This document shows, one piece after another, positions 38,891 through 48,029 of a stretch of DNA of 64,000 nucleotides (its first letter is position 1; every line of letters starts with the position of its first letter). The DNA is taken from contig NZ_MDSK01000018.1 in NCBI RefSeq assembly GCF_002940205.1, forward strand, positions 31,441-95,440. The letters run 5' to 3'. The notes beneath the pieces were generated by a model. It did not search any database. It had not been told where the DNA came from and was given only the letters and a program-made list of their open reading frames with translations. Source of the DNA: Xanthomonas arboricola pv. guizotiae (GTDB lineage Bacteria > Pseudomonadota > Gammaproteobacteria > Xanthomonadales > Xanthomonadaceae). A program made the position numbers and the translations under genes.

Positions 38891-40759
38891 ATGCAAGATC
38901 ACAGCGCCGAGGCGACGGACGCCTCCCAGATCCGCCGTGCAGGCGTCGATCTCAACGGACTGATGTCCGTCCTCAGCAAGCATCTGTATTCTACGCCGGT
39001 GGTCGCGCTGCGCGAGCTGGTGCAGAACGCGCACGACTCGATCCTGCGTCGCCGGCTGGAACAACCCGACTGGCAGGGCGAATCGCGCATCGAAGTGCAT
39101 GCCGACGCTGCCCAGGGCCGCGTGCGCATCATCGATACCGGCGCCGGGCTGACCCAGCAGGAAATCCACGATTACCTGGCCACGGTCGGCGTGGGGTATA
39201 CGCGTGGCCTGCGTCAGGGGGGGCATGAGGACAGTGGCCTGATCGGCATGTTCGGGCTGGGCTTTCTGTCGGCCTTCGTGCTGGCGCGCCGCGTCACCGT
39301 GCGCACCACCTCCTACCAGAGCCCGACGCTGGGGCATTGCTATATCTCCAGCAATGCCGAGCACTACACGGTGAGTCCGATCCCGGCGCGTGCGCAGGTC
39401 GGGACGGAAGTGGTGCTGGAACTGCAGCAGGACTATCTGTCGTTGGCCCAGGAAGCACGGCTGCGCGAGATCCTGTCGCGCTATTGCGCGCTGCTGCGCG
39501 AGCCGATCTGGATCGGCTCCGATACCCAGGCGATCAACCCCGAGCCGCCGCCGTGGCGCATGCACGATGCGGTGCCGTTGCATCCGGTGCAGGCCTGGCG
39601 GCGCCAACGCGAGTTTGCCGCACGTTTCGAGCGCAACTTCGAACCCTTGTGCTGCATGCCGGTGCGCGCGGAGGAGGGCAGCGATGCGGTCGGCCTGCTG
39701 TGGGTGCAGGACGGGGCCACCTACGGCACCAGCGACAACCGCAATCTGTCGGTGTTCCTGCGCGGCATGCTGTTGGACGACAACGCGCGCGAACTGCTGC
39801 CGCCGTGGGCGGGCTTTATCGGCGGCGTGATCGAATCCAATCGCTTGACGCCCACCGCCAGCCGCGAAGACCTGCAGCGCGATGCCACCTACGCGGCCGT
39901 GCAGCACGCCCTGTCCGAAGCGTTGGTGCAGGGCCTGGCCGAGGTGGCGCGTCAGCAGCCGGAAGCCTGGCGGCGCATCCTGCTGCGGCACAACGAGGCA
40001 TTGCTGGGCGCGGCCTTGTGCGACGAGCGCTTGTTCGAATTGCTGATGGAACACGTGCGGGTGCCGACCTCGCAGGGCGACCTGCCGGCGCAGCAGTTGC
40101 CGGCGCGTGGTGCGGTGCACGTGATCCTGGACAGCGACAGCGGTTTCGAAGAAATGCTGTTCCGCGCGATGGGCGTGCCGGTGGCTTACGGAAACCGCTA
40201 TGCGGTGGTGCCGTTCCTGCGCCGCTGGGCGCAGGCCAAGGGCGTGCGCCTGGTCGAGCTGGGCACCGAGCAGGGCAACCGGCAGTTGTTCCAGCTGGAC
40301 ACGCTGCCGGGCGACGAACTGGCCTGGCTGGAACAGCACCTGGGCGATGGCGAAGCGCTGGTGCCGGCGCGTTTCAGCCCCGAGGCATTGCCGTTGGTGG
40401 TGGTGCCCGACCGCGAGGCCGAACTGAAGCGCCGCCTGGAGCAGGACGAGAACGACAAGCGTGTGTCCACTGCTGCGCTGCGGCTGGCCCGGCAGTTCAC
40501 GGCGGGGATCGAAGCACGGCAGACCCAGCGGCTCTACCTGAATCTCGACAACCCGGCATTGCAGGCGCTGCTGGCGGCGCAGCGTGCCGGCAATCCGCAG
40601 GCGGCGGTGGCGGCGCGGCTGCTGCGCTCGCTGAAGGTGATCGCGTCGGCGCAGGGGCGCACCCAGCCGCAGCCCGCTGCCAACGCATCGGGCGGATCGG
40701 ATCTGAACCGGGCCTTCGGCGATCTCGCCGAGGCGGTGACCCAATTGCTGGCGCGCTGA
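38891..40759 (+). CDS. Divergent Hsp90-family (HtpG-like) chaperone ATPase
   Basis: The 622-residue protein has the length and plan of HtpG. In the GHKL ATPase domain, ALRELVQNAHDSI carries catalytic Glu42 and Mg-binding Asn46. IIDTGAGLT carries Asp82, GMFGLGFLSAF is the lid glycine motif (about 120-127), and GTEVVLEL follows. In the middle domain RGMLLDDNARELLPPWAGFI and TASREDLQRD match HtpG, with Arg325 at the position of the catalytic arginine. Overall identity to HtpG looks low and the C-terminal third is not recognisable. It is probably a paralogue of the standard HtpG. ATG 38891 is chosen; the frame is open to 38729. Its partner gene starts 24 bp downstream. Confidence 0.88.
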   Translation: MQDHSAEATDASQIRRAGVDLNGLMSVLSKHLYSTPVVALRELVQNAHDSILRRRLEQPDWQGESRIEVHADAAQGRVRIIDTGAGLTQQEIHDYLATVGVGYTRGLRQGGHEDSGLIGMFGLGFLSAFVLARRVTVRTTSYQSPTLGHCYISSNAEHYTVSPIPARAQVGTEVVLELQQDYLSLAQEARLREILSRYCALLREPIWIGSDTQAINPEPPPWRMHDAVPLHPVQAWRRQREFAARFERNFEPLCCMPVRAEEGSDAVGLLWVQDGATYGTSDNRNLSVFLRGMLLDDNARELLPPWAGFIGGVIESNRLTPTASREDLQRDATYAAVQHALSEALVQGLAEVARQQPEAWRRILLRHNEALLGAALCDERLFELLMEHVRVPTSQGDLPAQQLPARGAVHVILDSDSGFEEMLFRAMGVPVAYGNRYAVVPFLRRWAQAKGVRLVELGTEQGNRQLFQLDTLPGDELAWLEQHLGDGEALVPARFSPEALPLVVVPDREAELKRRLEQDENDKRVSTAALRLARQFTAGIEARQTQRLYLNLDNPALQALLAAQRAGNPQAAVAARLLRSLKVIASAQGRTQPQPAANASGGSDLNRAFGDLAEAVTQLLAR

Positions 40760-40783
40760 GCGCCGCATCGAAGGAGCAACACG

Positions 40784-43108
40784 ATGGAAATCTGGAACTG
40801 GGTGGAGAAGCTGCAGGACGATCTGGGCGAAGCCGGGCAGCCGCAGAATGCGCAGCTGCTGACGCGCCTGACCGACCATATCTGCGACCTGCAGATCGAA
40901 CGCGCCGAAGCGCTGTTGCCCGAGGCGCGTGCGCTGGGCAAGACGCTGGCCAATCCGTGGCTGGAGGTGTTCGTCGGGCATTGGGAAATGCGCAACCGGG
41001 TCGGCAACCTGTGCGAAGGCGAGCGTGCGTTGAGCGATGCGGTGACGCTGTTCGAGCGCGCGCACCGCCCCGATGCGGTGGAGTGCCCGCAGTCGGTGTG
41101 CGTGACCCAGGATCTGGCCGCGTGCTACGCCAATATCGATGGTCCGGGCTGGGTGGAAGAGCGCATCGAGGTCTGCGAGGAAACCCTGGGCCGCATCGAT
41201 CCGAGCTGGTCGTGCTACCAGTGCCTGAGCTGCGAAAAAGCCGACGCCTTGCTGGACGACGGACGCGGTGAGGCGGCGCTGAGTTATCTGGACCAGCAGT
41301 CGCAGACCATTGTTGCGCATGGCGGGCAGATCTACGACGGCGTGCCGGACATGCGCATCTCGATCCTGCTCGCGCTGGGCCGCGCAGAAGATGCGTTGGC
41401 ACTGATCGAGCAGCGCGAGCGCGAGGCCGCGCGCGAGGGGGCGGAGTGGGCTAACTGCAGTCAGCCGCGGCGTCTGCAGAAAGCCCGCGCCTTGGCAATG
41501 TTGAATCGCGACGACGAAGCGCTGGAAGCGTTTCTGCCGTGGCGCGAGGTCGCGCCGCGTTATCGCCTGCACTGGTTACGTGCGGTGGTGGTGCTGGTGT
41601 CGCGCCAAACCCAGCGCAATACCTGGGATCTTGGCAGCCGCCTGCAGGTGATGCTCGATCATTACGCGCAGGTCGGTGCGCATCGCATCCTGATCGAGGC
41701 GGCCGAGATGGCGATCGGGCTGGCCTTGCAGCGTGGCGCGGTGTGGACCGCACGCCGGCACCTGGCGCTTGCGCGTGCGCACGTGCCCAAGTTGCGCCAG
41801 GACCGGGGCGCTACGCAACTGCTGGACGGTCTGGCCGTGCGCATCGAGACCGCACCGGCCGGCGAGCCGGCGCCGGTACCCGCCGAGCAGTTGCTGGCAT
41901 GGCTGGATGCGCAGGGCGAAGACGTGGCGCGTAATCCCGAGCGCGAGGCGCAGTGGTTGCTGCAGGCCGTGGCCGAGCGACCCGACGATGCCGAGTTGGT
42001 GGACACCACGGCGTCGGCATTGAGCGCGTGTGCGGCCGACGATGAGGCGATCGCGCTGCTGTGGGCATTCGTGCAGCGGCATGCCGATCGCGAAACCAGC
42101 CCGACCTTCCGGCTGATGAATCTGCTGCTGGGCCGTGGCGACGAGGCCGGCCTGCGCCGGCTGGCGCAGCTGTATCGCCCGCTGGTGCCGGTGGCGGCGC
42201 TGTGGTGCGAGGCGCAGCTGGCGCAGCGACTGGCCGATTGGCCGGCACTGGAGCAGGCCTGCACCGCGTTGCTGGAACTGTCGCCCGGCTCGCACGGTGC
42301 GCGCGGCTTGCTGGGGCGCATGTATCTCAACACCGGCCGCTTCGCCGATGCCACCGAGGTGTATCGACAGCTGACCGAGTTGATGGAAGAACCGCGCTCG
42401 GCGCATTGGGATCACATGACCGCGGCCAGTGCGGCGCAGCAGTGGGACGCAGTGCGCACCTCGGCGCTGGCGCTCGGCATGGAGCTGGGCAGCACCAGTG
42501 GTGTGGTCGAAGAAACCTGGGGTTGGGTGATCGTGCGCTGCGTGGATGACGGCGAAACTGCCGAGTACTACGCGCGGCGCACCGGCCCGGTCACCGCGCG
42601 TATCGTCGAAAATGCACCGGCGCATCGGCGCCAGCATGTCGGCGACTGGGTGGTGTTCGATGCGGAGTTGCTGTATCCGCCGCCGGAGGACGAGGCCGAG
42701 CGCGAGCGTTTCGTGCCGACCTACGCACAGGTGCATGTGCTGGAGGCGGGCGGTTACGGCAGCAGCTGGCTGGTGTATGGCGTGCATCCCGGCGAGCAGG
42801 CGATCGAGGCCTTGCGCGAGGACATAGAAGCGCGTGGCTGGAAACTATGGCTGCATAGCCGCGACGATTACCGCGTGGTCGATCCGGAACACGCGGACGC
42901 GTTCGACCCGGAAGATGCGAGCACGGGTCTGCCGGGCGTGCTGTTCACCGTGGCGCTGCCGGAAGCAGCGGCGCCGCTGGGACTGCATCGCGTCCTGCTG
43001 GCTACAACCGCGCAGTGGGCGCACCCGATGTGCTGGCTGCGCCTGGCCGAGGCCTGCGATCAGGACCCGCGCCCGCATCTGGACGCAGTGGAGCGCTACG
43101 GGCTGTAG
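40784..43108 (+). CDS. Large helical-repeat (TPR-like) protein paired with the Hsp90-like ATPase
   Basis: The 774-residue protein is rich in Ala, Leu and Glu and made of consecutive helix pairs over about residues 30-560. Examples are ERAEALLPEARALGKTLANP, LQKARALAMLNRDDEALEAF and ARGLLGRMYLNTGRFADATE, which fit tetratricopeptide repeats. The N-terminal 170 residues hold many Cys (for example SCYQCLSCEKAD). The last 200 residues are mixed and acidic; I do not recognise them. With 24 bp between the genes it is surely co-transcribed with the Hsp90-like gene. TPR proteins are the classical co-chaperones of eukaryotic Hsp90, which suggests but does not prove such a role. Confidence 0.75.
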   Translation: MEIWNWVEKLQDDLGEAGQPQNAQLLTRLTDHICDLQIERAEALLPEARALGKTLANPWLEVFVGHWEMRNRVGNLCEGERALSDAVTLFERAHRPDAVECPQSVCVTQDLAACYANIDGPGWVEERIEVCEETLGRIDPSWSCYQCLSCEKADALLDDGRGEAALSYLDQQSQTIVAHGGQIYDGVPDMRISILLALGRAEDALALIEQREREAAREGAEWANCSQPRRLQKARALAMLNRDDEALEAFLPWREVAPRYRLHWLRAVVVLVSRQTQRNTWDLGSRLQVMLDHYAQVGAHRILIEAAEMAIGLALQRGAVWTARRHLALARAHVPKLRQDRGATQLLDGLAVRIETAPAGEPAPVPAEQLLAWLDAQGEDVARNPEREAQWLLQAVAERPDDAELVDTTASALSACAADDEAIALLWAFVQRHADRETSPTFRLMNLLLGRGDEAGLRRLAQLYRPLVPVAALWCEAQLAQRLADWPALEQACTALLELSPGSHGARGLLGRMYLNTGRFADATEVYRQLTELMEEPRSAHWDHMTAASAAQQWDAVRTSALALGMELGSTSGVVEETWGWVIVRCVDDGETAEYYARRTGPVTARIVENAPAHRRQHVGDWVVFDAELLYPPPEDEAERERFVPTYAQVHVLEAGGYGSSWLVYGVHPGEQAIEALREDIEARGWKLWLHSRDDYRVVDPEHADAFDPEDASTGLPGVLFTVALPEAAAPLGLHRVLLATTAQWAHPMCWLRLAEACDQDPRPHLDAVERYGL

Positions 43109-43157
43109 GGCGGCGATCAAGCTCGTCGCGCAAATGTGGTGCGCAAGAATGATCGGT

Positions 43158-43233
43158 GTGCGGATTTGGTCGGCAGCGCGGCGCCGCATCCAGTGTCGGG
43201 ACACGCCTTGAATCCATCCGTGGAGGCTCGGTG
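43158..43233 (+). repeat. 76 bp dispersed repeat, copy A
   Basis: Shares with copy B (43639-43714) the core CAGTGTCGGGACACGCC and the later AATCCATCC, with roughly 80 percent identity by eye over 76 bp. The core holds a GTGTC-GG-GACAC palindrome. Confidence 0.8.
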
Positions 43234-43569
43234 GCGACATCCATGTCGCCACACGGTCCCGCCACCGGACGCGGCACCACGCTCTCAAGATTGCTACCGC
43301 TGATCGGCAAGCAATGCTTTCAAAGCACGTGTGGATGCCTGCGCAGTCCGTGGCCAATGCAAATCGGTAAGCCATCTATCCGCTGCCACATCGTCAGCGA
43401 TGGCGACATGCCGAAGCACCTACGGCCCAACAGGCTCTCCGCATTTCTTTCAGCAACCGACAACAACCGGTGGTGCTTGTGCGCGTGCCGGCGTGGGACC
43501 TTGAGCGGCAGGGATGCCGCGCCAGAGCCTACATGGACGTACTTGCGGCGTGTCCTACGCCGGTACGCG

Positions 43570-43745
43570 TGCAAGCGCCCTCAGTAGACCGAAGCATTCG
43601 CATGGAACCGGCAGAGGTCTTGCACAAGATTGCCAGGTCTGCGGAGCTGGTCGGCGGCGCGGTGCCGCATGCAGTGTCGGGACACGCCGGGAATCCATCC
43701 CTGGAAACCCGGTGTAAGCGCCCGCAGCAGACCTAAGCATTTGCA
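43570..43745 (+). repeat. Second repeat pair, about 33 bp, flanking copy B
   Basis: Copies at about 43570-43601 and 43713-43745 share AAGCGCCC, CAG, AGACC and AAGCATT in the same order, differing at a few bases. They bracket copy B of the 76 bp repeat. Confidence 0.7.
43639..43714 (+). repeat. 76 bp dispersed repeat, copy B
   Basis: Same orientation and length as copy A, 481 bp downstream. It runs directly into a copy of the second repeat (43713-43745). Confidence 0.8.
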
Positions 43746-43781
43746 CGTACCGCAATCTCGCAGCGCGTCGCAGCTGTCCGA

Positions 43782-44882
43782 TCAGCTGCGCTTGCCGTAA
43801 CGCTCCAGCCAGTGTGCGTACGAGGGCGGCAGTACCCACGACGGGCGTTCTTCGCCCAGGGCCAATGCGGCGTGATACGGCCAGTGCGGGCTGGCCAGGT
43901 GCGCGCGGCCGACCATCACCAGCTCCATCTGTCCGGCGCCGACGACGCGGTCGGCTTCCAGTGGATCGTCGATGTTCCAGGACGAGGCCACCGGCAGCTG
44001 CGCCTCGCGGCTGACCCGTTCGGCATAAGGCGCCAGCAAGGCCGGTCCCCATGGAATCTGCGCAGTCGGGGTGCTGAAGCCGATGCTGACGTTGAGCAGA
44101 TCCAGGCCGCCTTGCTTGAAGTTGCGCGTCAGTGCGATGGCTTCCTGCAGGGTCTGTTCGTCGCGGCCATCGAATTCGATCACGCCAAAGCGTGCGGTGA
44201 GCGGCAGCTGTTCCGGCCAGACCGCACGCACGGCCTGCAGCGTTTCCAGCAGAAACCGTGCGCGGTTCTCGGCAGTGCCGCCGTAGTGATCCTGGCGTTG
44301 ATTGGCGTGTACCGAGAAGAAGCTCTGCGCCAGATAGCCGTGCGCAAAATGCAGCTCCAGCCACTGGAAGCCGGCATCGCGCGCGCGCTGTGCGGCGGCG
44401 ACAAAATCGCCGCGCACGCGGGCGATGTCGTCCAGCGTCATCTCACGCGGTACTTTGGGCAGGCCGCCGCCGAAGGCGATGGCCGAGGGCGAGATGGTGT
44501 CCCAGCCGCGCGGGTCGCCGTCGGCGATGTGGTCGTCGCCTTCCCACGGCAGGTTGGCACTGGCCTTGCGGCCGGCGTGGCCGATCTGGATGCCCGGCAC
44601 GGCGCCGGCAGCACTGATCGACGCCGCGATGCGCGCCAGTCCCTCGGCCTGGGCGTCGTTCCACAGGCCCAGGCACCCGGGGGTGATGCGTCCTTCCGGC
44701 GACACGCCGGTGGCTTCGACGATGACCAGGCCCGCACCGCCGCGCGCCAGGCCGGCGTAATGCACCTGGTGCCACGCGTTGCTGAGGCCGTCGATGGCGG
44801 TGTACTGGCACATGGGCGGCACCGCGATGCGGTTGCGCAGGGTGACGTCCTTGAGTTGATACGGAGAGAACAGCGATGACAT
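43782..44882 (-). CDS. NADH:flavin oxidoreductase of the Old Yellow Enzyme family (YqjM-like)
   Basis: The 366-residue FMN enzyme reduces activated alkenes with NAD(P)H. It matches the thermophilic-like OYE class: NRIAVPPMCQY has Cys25 and Tyr27, equivalent to Cys26 and Tyr28 of YqjM. LELHFAHGYLAQSF carries the substrate-binding His pair, and YGGTAENRARFLLE and MVGRAHLASPHWPY hold FMN contacts. The frame is open upstream to 45209, but ATG 44882 gives MSSLFSPYQLKDVTLRNRI, the family start. Its neighbours give no clear pathway. Confidence 0.93.
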   Translation of the reverse strand: MSSLFSPYQLKDVTLRNRIAVPPMCQYTAIDGLSNAWHQVHYAGLARGGAGLVIVEATGVSPEGRITPGCLGLWNDAQAEGLARIAASISAAGAVPGIQIGHAGRKASANLPWEGDDHIADGDPRGWDTISPSAIAFGGGLPKVPREMTLDDIARVRGDFVAAAQRARDAGFQWLELHFAHGYLAQSFFSVHANQRQDHYGGTAENRARFLLETLQAVRAVWPEQLPLTARFGVIEFDGRDEQTLQEAIALTRNFKQGGLDLLNVSIGFSTPTAQIPWGPALLAPYAERVSREAQLPVASSWNIDDPLEADRVVGAGQMELVMVGRAHLASPHWPYHAALALGEERPSWVLPPSYAHWLERYGKRS

Positions 44883-45429
44883 GGAGAGCGAGCACCTGAG
44901 AAAAAAGCAGGCTGCGATCAGACCACGCCCGGCCGCCGCGCAGACACCCTGCCGGTGGCACAGCGCGTTGCATGCGGTGCCGGTTGCGGGCAAGCCGGCC
45001 TGCCGGCGCAGCGGGCGCGTCCGCTGGCATGGGATGCGCGGTCCCGATCGGTCTGGGCCGGCGTCGGCGCGCTCTGCCCGCAAAGCCATGACCACCGTCG
45101 CGCGGCGGTCGGCGGCTGCATGCGCGGCCGAGCCGGCGGCGGACGCCAATCGGCTGCCGTCGCGCCCGCCATCGTCGTGCCGGTGGCAAGGGAACGGGAC
45201 GGCAGTCATCGCATCTTTCCAGGCGTGGTCGCGCTCACGTTCACTGCGTGCGCCGCAATGTCAAACTCCATCGGCGGCGCTCCTCTGACCGCTACAGGTT
45301 CGTCGCTGGTTGCCAAAACTGAATTGCTTTATTCTGCAGCGCTTCGGCGTGGGGGCGCCGCGCCGGTGAGGGGGCGCCACCGTCCCGCATGCCCAGCCTT
45401 CTCTTTATCTACTCTCGGCGGGTGATCTC
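44883..45429. other. Divergent intergenic region upstream of the stressosome operon
   Basis: 547 bp. A plus-strand open frame (44881-45288) has an Arg/Ala/Pro-rich composition typical of a non-coding GC-rich frame, and I reject it. Promoters for the OYE gene and the rsb operon should lie here; CTTTATTCTGCAG around 45326-45340 is the least GC-rich part. No clear hexamers stand out. Confidence 0.5.
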
Positions 45430-46272
45430 ATGGTGGCATTGCAGCAGCGCTCGATCGATGCGATTCGTGGCCAGGAAACGGCGTTGTTGGCCGCATGGCT
45501 GAGCTCCAACCTGGGCAGCGATGGACGTATTTCCCGGCAGGACGCCGAAACCCAGAGTGCGGACTTCCTGCATCTGTTGGTCGCTTCGCTGAAGGACGGC
45601 GGCGGCAGCCTGGACAGCGCCGACTGGAGCGAGGTGCGTCGCTTCCTGGAAAACCTCTCGCGCGACCGTGCCACCCGTGGCTTCGATTCGCAGGAAACCG
45701 CCAACTTCATCTTCTCGCTCAAGCGGGTGCTGTTTGCGCTGATGCAGCGCGAGTATGCCGATGCGCCTGAGGAACTGGGCCAGCAGCTGTGGGCGCTGTC
45801 CGAGCTGCTGGACCGTCTGGGCCTGTATACCGTCAAGGCGTTCCAGAAGACCCGCGAAGACATCATCGTGCGCCAGCAGGAAGAAATGCTGGAGCTGTCC
45901 ACCCCGGTGGTCAAGCTGTGGGATGGCGTGCTGGCATTGCCGATGATCGGCACGCTGGATTCGCAGCGCACCCAGGTGGTGATGGAGTCGCTGCTGCAGC
46001 GCATCGTCGATACCGGCTCGGAAATCGCCATCATCGACATCACCGGCGTGCCCACCGTGGACACGCTGGTGGCGCAGCACCTGCTCAAGACCGTCACCGC
46101 GATCCGCCTGATGGGCGCCGATGCCATCATCAGCGGCGTGCGCCCGCAGATCGCGCAGACCATCGTGCACCTGGGCCTGGACCTGCAGGGCATCGTCACC
46201 AAGGCCAACCTGTCCGACGCACTGGCGCTGGCGCTCAAGCGCATCGGCGTGACCGTGAGCAAGGCAGGCTGA
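45430..46272 (+). CDS. rsbR: Stressosome scaffold RsbR (RsbRD-type N-terminal domain plus STAS)
   Basis: The 280-residue protein has an all-helical N-terminal domain (residues 1-150), of the kind called RsbRD rather than a haem globin, a linker helix, and a C-terminal STAS domain. The two regulatory threonines are conserved: Thr212 in PTVDTLVAQHLL and Thr244 in QIAQTIVHLGLDL, matching Thr171 and Thr205 of B. subtilis RsbR. It should co-assemble with RsbS and hold RsbT until stress. First gene of a six-gene operon in which nearly every gene overlaps the next. Confidence 0.92.
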   Translation: MVALQQRSIDAIRGQETALLAAWLSSNLGSDGRISRQDAETQSADFLHLLVASLKDGGGSLDSADWSEVRRFLENLSRDRATRGFDSQETANFIFSLKRVLFALMQREYADAPEELGQQLWALSELLDRLGLYTVKAFQKTREDIIVRQQEEMLELSTPVVKLWDGVLALPMIGTLDSQRTQVVMESLLQRIVDTGSEIAIIDITGVPTVDTLVAQHLLKTVTAIRLMGADAIISGVRPQIAQTIVHLGLDLQGIVTKANLSDALALALKRIGVTVSKAG

Positions 46273-46273
46273 C

Positions 46274-46636
46274 ATGGAGCGCATCCCGATCCTGCGGATG
46301 GGCGACCTGCTGCTGGTCACCATCCAGGTGGACATGCACGACCAACTGGCGATGACGCTGCAGGAAGACCTGTCGGAAAAGATCAGCGCCACCTCCGCGC
46401 GCGGCGTGCTGATCGACATTTCCGCACTGGACATCGTCGACTCCTTCATCGGCCGCATGATCAGCACCATCTCCGGGCTGGCGGCGATCATGGATGCCAG
46501 TACCGTGGTGGTGGGCATGCAGCCGGCCGTGGCGATCACGCTGGTCGAGCTGGGCCTGACCCTGCCGTCGGTGCGTACCGCGCTCGATGTCGAACGTGGC
46601 ATGCGCCTGCTGCAGCAACCCGATCGCGCTTCATGA
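46274..46636 (+). CDS. rsbS: Stressosome STAS protein RsbS
   Basis: The 120-residue single STAS domain has the phosphorylation site in ALDIVDSFIGRM, where Ser57 matches Ser59 of B. subtilis RsbS. Phosphorylation there by RsbT should release RsbT. It starts 1 nt after the rsbR stop and ends overlapping rsbT by 4 nt (ATGA). Confidence 0.94.
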   Translation: MERIPILRMGDLLLVTIQVDMHDQLAMTLQEDLSEKISATSARGVLIDISALDIVDSFIGRMISTISGLAAIMDASTVVVGMQPAVAITLVELGLTLPSVRTALDVERGMRLLQQPDRAS

Positions 46637-47028
46637 CCACCGGTTCGCAACCGGTGCGCACCGAACAGGATGTGGTGCTGGCCCGGCAGACGGTACGCAA
46701 GCTGGTGGTGCAGTGCGGCCTGCGTCTGGTCGACCAGACCAAGCTGGTCACCGCAGCCAGCGAACTGGCCCGCAACACCGTGATCTACGGCGGTGGCGGC
46801 GACATGGATTGGGCCCTGGTGGAAAGCGGCATCCGCAAGGGCGTGCAGCTGACCTTCCGCGACGAAGGCCCCGGCATACCCGACCTGGATCTGGCGCTCA
46901 CCGATGGCTGGACCTCCGGCAGCGGACTGGGGCTGGGCCTGTCCGGCAGCCGTCGGCTGGTGGACGATTTCGTGCTGGACACCGCAGCCGGCAAGGGCAC
47001 GCGGATCACCATCACCAAATGGAAGTGA
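46633..47028 (+). CDS. rsbT: Stressosome serine/threonine kinase RsbT
   Basis: The 131-residue GHKL kinase has the N box TAASELARNTVIYGGGG, the G1 box RDEGPGIPDLDLAL and the G2 box GSGLGLGLSGSRRLVDDF. It phosphorylates RsbS and RsbR and, once free, activates a downstream target. In B. subtilis that target is the RsbU phosphatase; here no RsbU is present and the next gene is a phosphatase with its own GHKL domain. Confidence 0.93.
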   Translation: MTTGSQPVRTEQDVVLARQTVRKLVVQCGLRLVDQTKLVTAASELARNTVIYGGGGDMDWALVESGIRKGVQLTFRDEGPGIPDLDLALTDGWTSGSGLGLGLSGSRRLVDDFVLDTAAGKGTRITITKWK

Positions 47029-48029
47029 TGCTCGCCGGCGAGGCCACGCGTGCGTTTCGCGTCGACGAAGCCAGCCAGGTCGGGCAGGCGCGCCGCGAGG
47101 CGGCGGTGCTGGCTCAGACGCTGGGTTTCGATGAGGCCGCCTGCGGGCGCGTGGCGCTGGTGGCCACCGAGCTTGCCACCAACATGGTCAAGCATGGACG
47201 TGGCGGCTGGCTGCAGTTGTCCACGGTGGCCGCACGCCAGGGCATGGGCGTGGAGATCTGCGCCATCGACGGCGGCCCCGGCTTCGCACTCGTGGACGGC
47301 CTGCGCGATGGCTATTCCACCGTCGGCACGCCGGGCACCGGGCTGGGCGCGATCCAGCGCCAGGCGCAGGTGCTGGACGCATATTCCGACGCCAGGGGCG
47401 CGGTGGTGATGGCACGGTTGTTTGCGCAGCAACGCGCCGAGCTGGACCTGCCGTACGGCGCCATCCGCCTGCCGCTGCACAACGAAACGGTGTGCGGCGA
47501 TGCCTGGCATCTGGCGATTGGCGAGCAGCGGGCGACCGTCACCCTGATCGATGGCCTGGGCCACGGTCCGGGCGCCGCCGATGCCGCCGACGCCGGCGCG
47601 CGCGCGGCGGCAACGGCGCGCGGCGAGCCCGGCGAGCGCATCGCGCAGCTGCATGCCGGCATGTCCGGCACCCGCGGCGGCGCGGCCGCGGTGATGCAGT
47701 TCGACAGCAGCACCGGGCGGGTGCGCTTTGCCGGTGTCGGCAATATCGTCGCCTCGCTGTGCGATGGCGACGGCGTGCGTGGCATGCCATCGCATCCGGG
47801 CATCGTCGGAGTGCAGTTCCGCAAGGCGCAGCCGTTCGATTTTCCGGACGCCGCCGGCAAGCTGCTGGTCATGCACAGCGATGGCCTGCAATCGCGCTGG
47901 AACCTGCGCGATCACCCCGGTCTGCTGTCGCGCCATCCGCGTCTGATTGCGGCGGTGCTGTTGCGCGATTACACGCGTGGCCGCGACGATTGCGGCGTGT
48001 TTGTCATGCGGCTGGGAGGCCTGCAATGA
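47019..48029 (+). CDS. GHKL ATPase fused to a PP2C (SpoIIE/RsbX-type) phosphatase
   Basis: The 336-residue protein has an RsbW-like GHKL domain at residues 1-140 (LVATELATNMVKHG, IDGGPGFALVDG, GTPGTGLGAIQRQ). A PP2C domain follows at about 150-335 (TVTLIDGLGHGPGAADAADA, VGNIVASL, MHSDGLQSRW). Metal-binding Asp residues are present in DGLGHG and SDGL. It may reverse RsbS/RsbR phosphorylation, as RsbX does, while the GHKL part may act as a switch kinase. The ATG at 47019 overlaps rsbT by 10 nt; ATG 47028 (TGATG overlap) is an equally possible start. Confidence 0.9.
   Translation: MEVMLAGEATRAFRVDEASQVGQARREAAVLAQTLGFDEAACGRVALVATELATNMVKHGRGGWLQLSTVAARQGMGVEICAIDGGPGFALVDGLRDGYSTVGTPGTGLGAIQRQAQVLDAYSDARGAVVMARLFAQQRAELDLPYGAIRLPLHNETVCGDAWHLAIGEQRATVTLIDGLGHGPGAADAADAGARAAATARGEPGERIAQLHAGMSGTRGGAAAVMQFDSSTGRVRFAGVGNIVASLCDGDGVRGMPSHPGIVGVQFRKAQPFDFPDAAGKLLVMHSDGLQSRWNLRDHPGLLSRHPRLIAAVLLRDYTRGRDDCGVFVMRLGGLQ

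Larger units (their letters stand above)
43109..43781. other. Repeat-rich spacer between the helical-repeat gene and the OYE gene
   Basis: 673 bp without a convincing gene. It holds two families of paired repeats, listed separately, and a GTGGCGACA-TCCA-TGTCGCCAC hairpin at about 43231-43252. Open frames here are produced by the repeats and are not believed. Confidence 0.65.

Noticed and set aside
43156..43587. 143-codon open frame in the repeat-rich spacer
   Set aside because: It runs through copy A of the 76 bp repeat, and related peptides recur wherever the repeat does; no domain.
44881..45288. 135-codon open frame upstream of rsbR
   Set aside because: Arg/Pro/Ala/Ser-rich sequence typical of non-coding GC-rich DNA; its start overlaps the OYE gene start.
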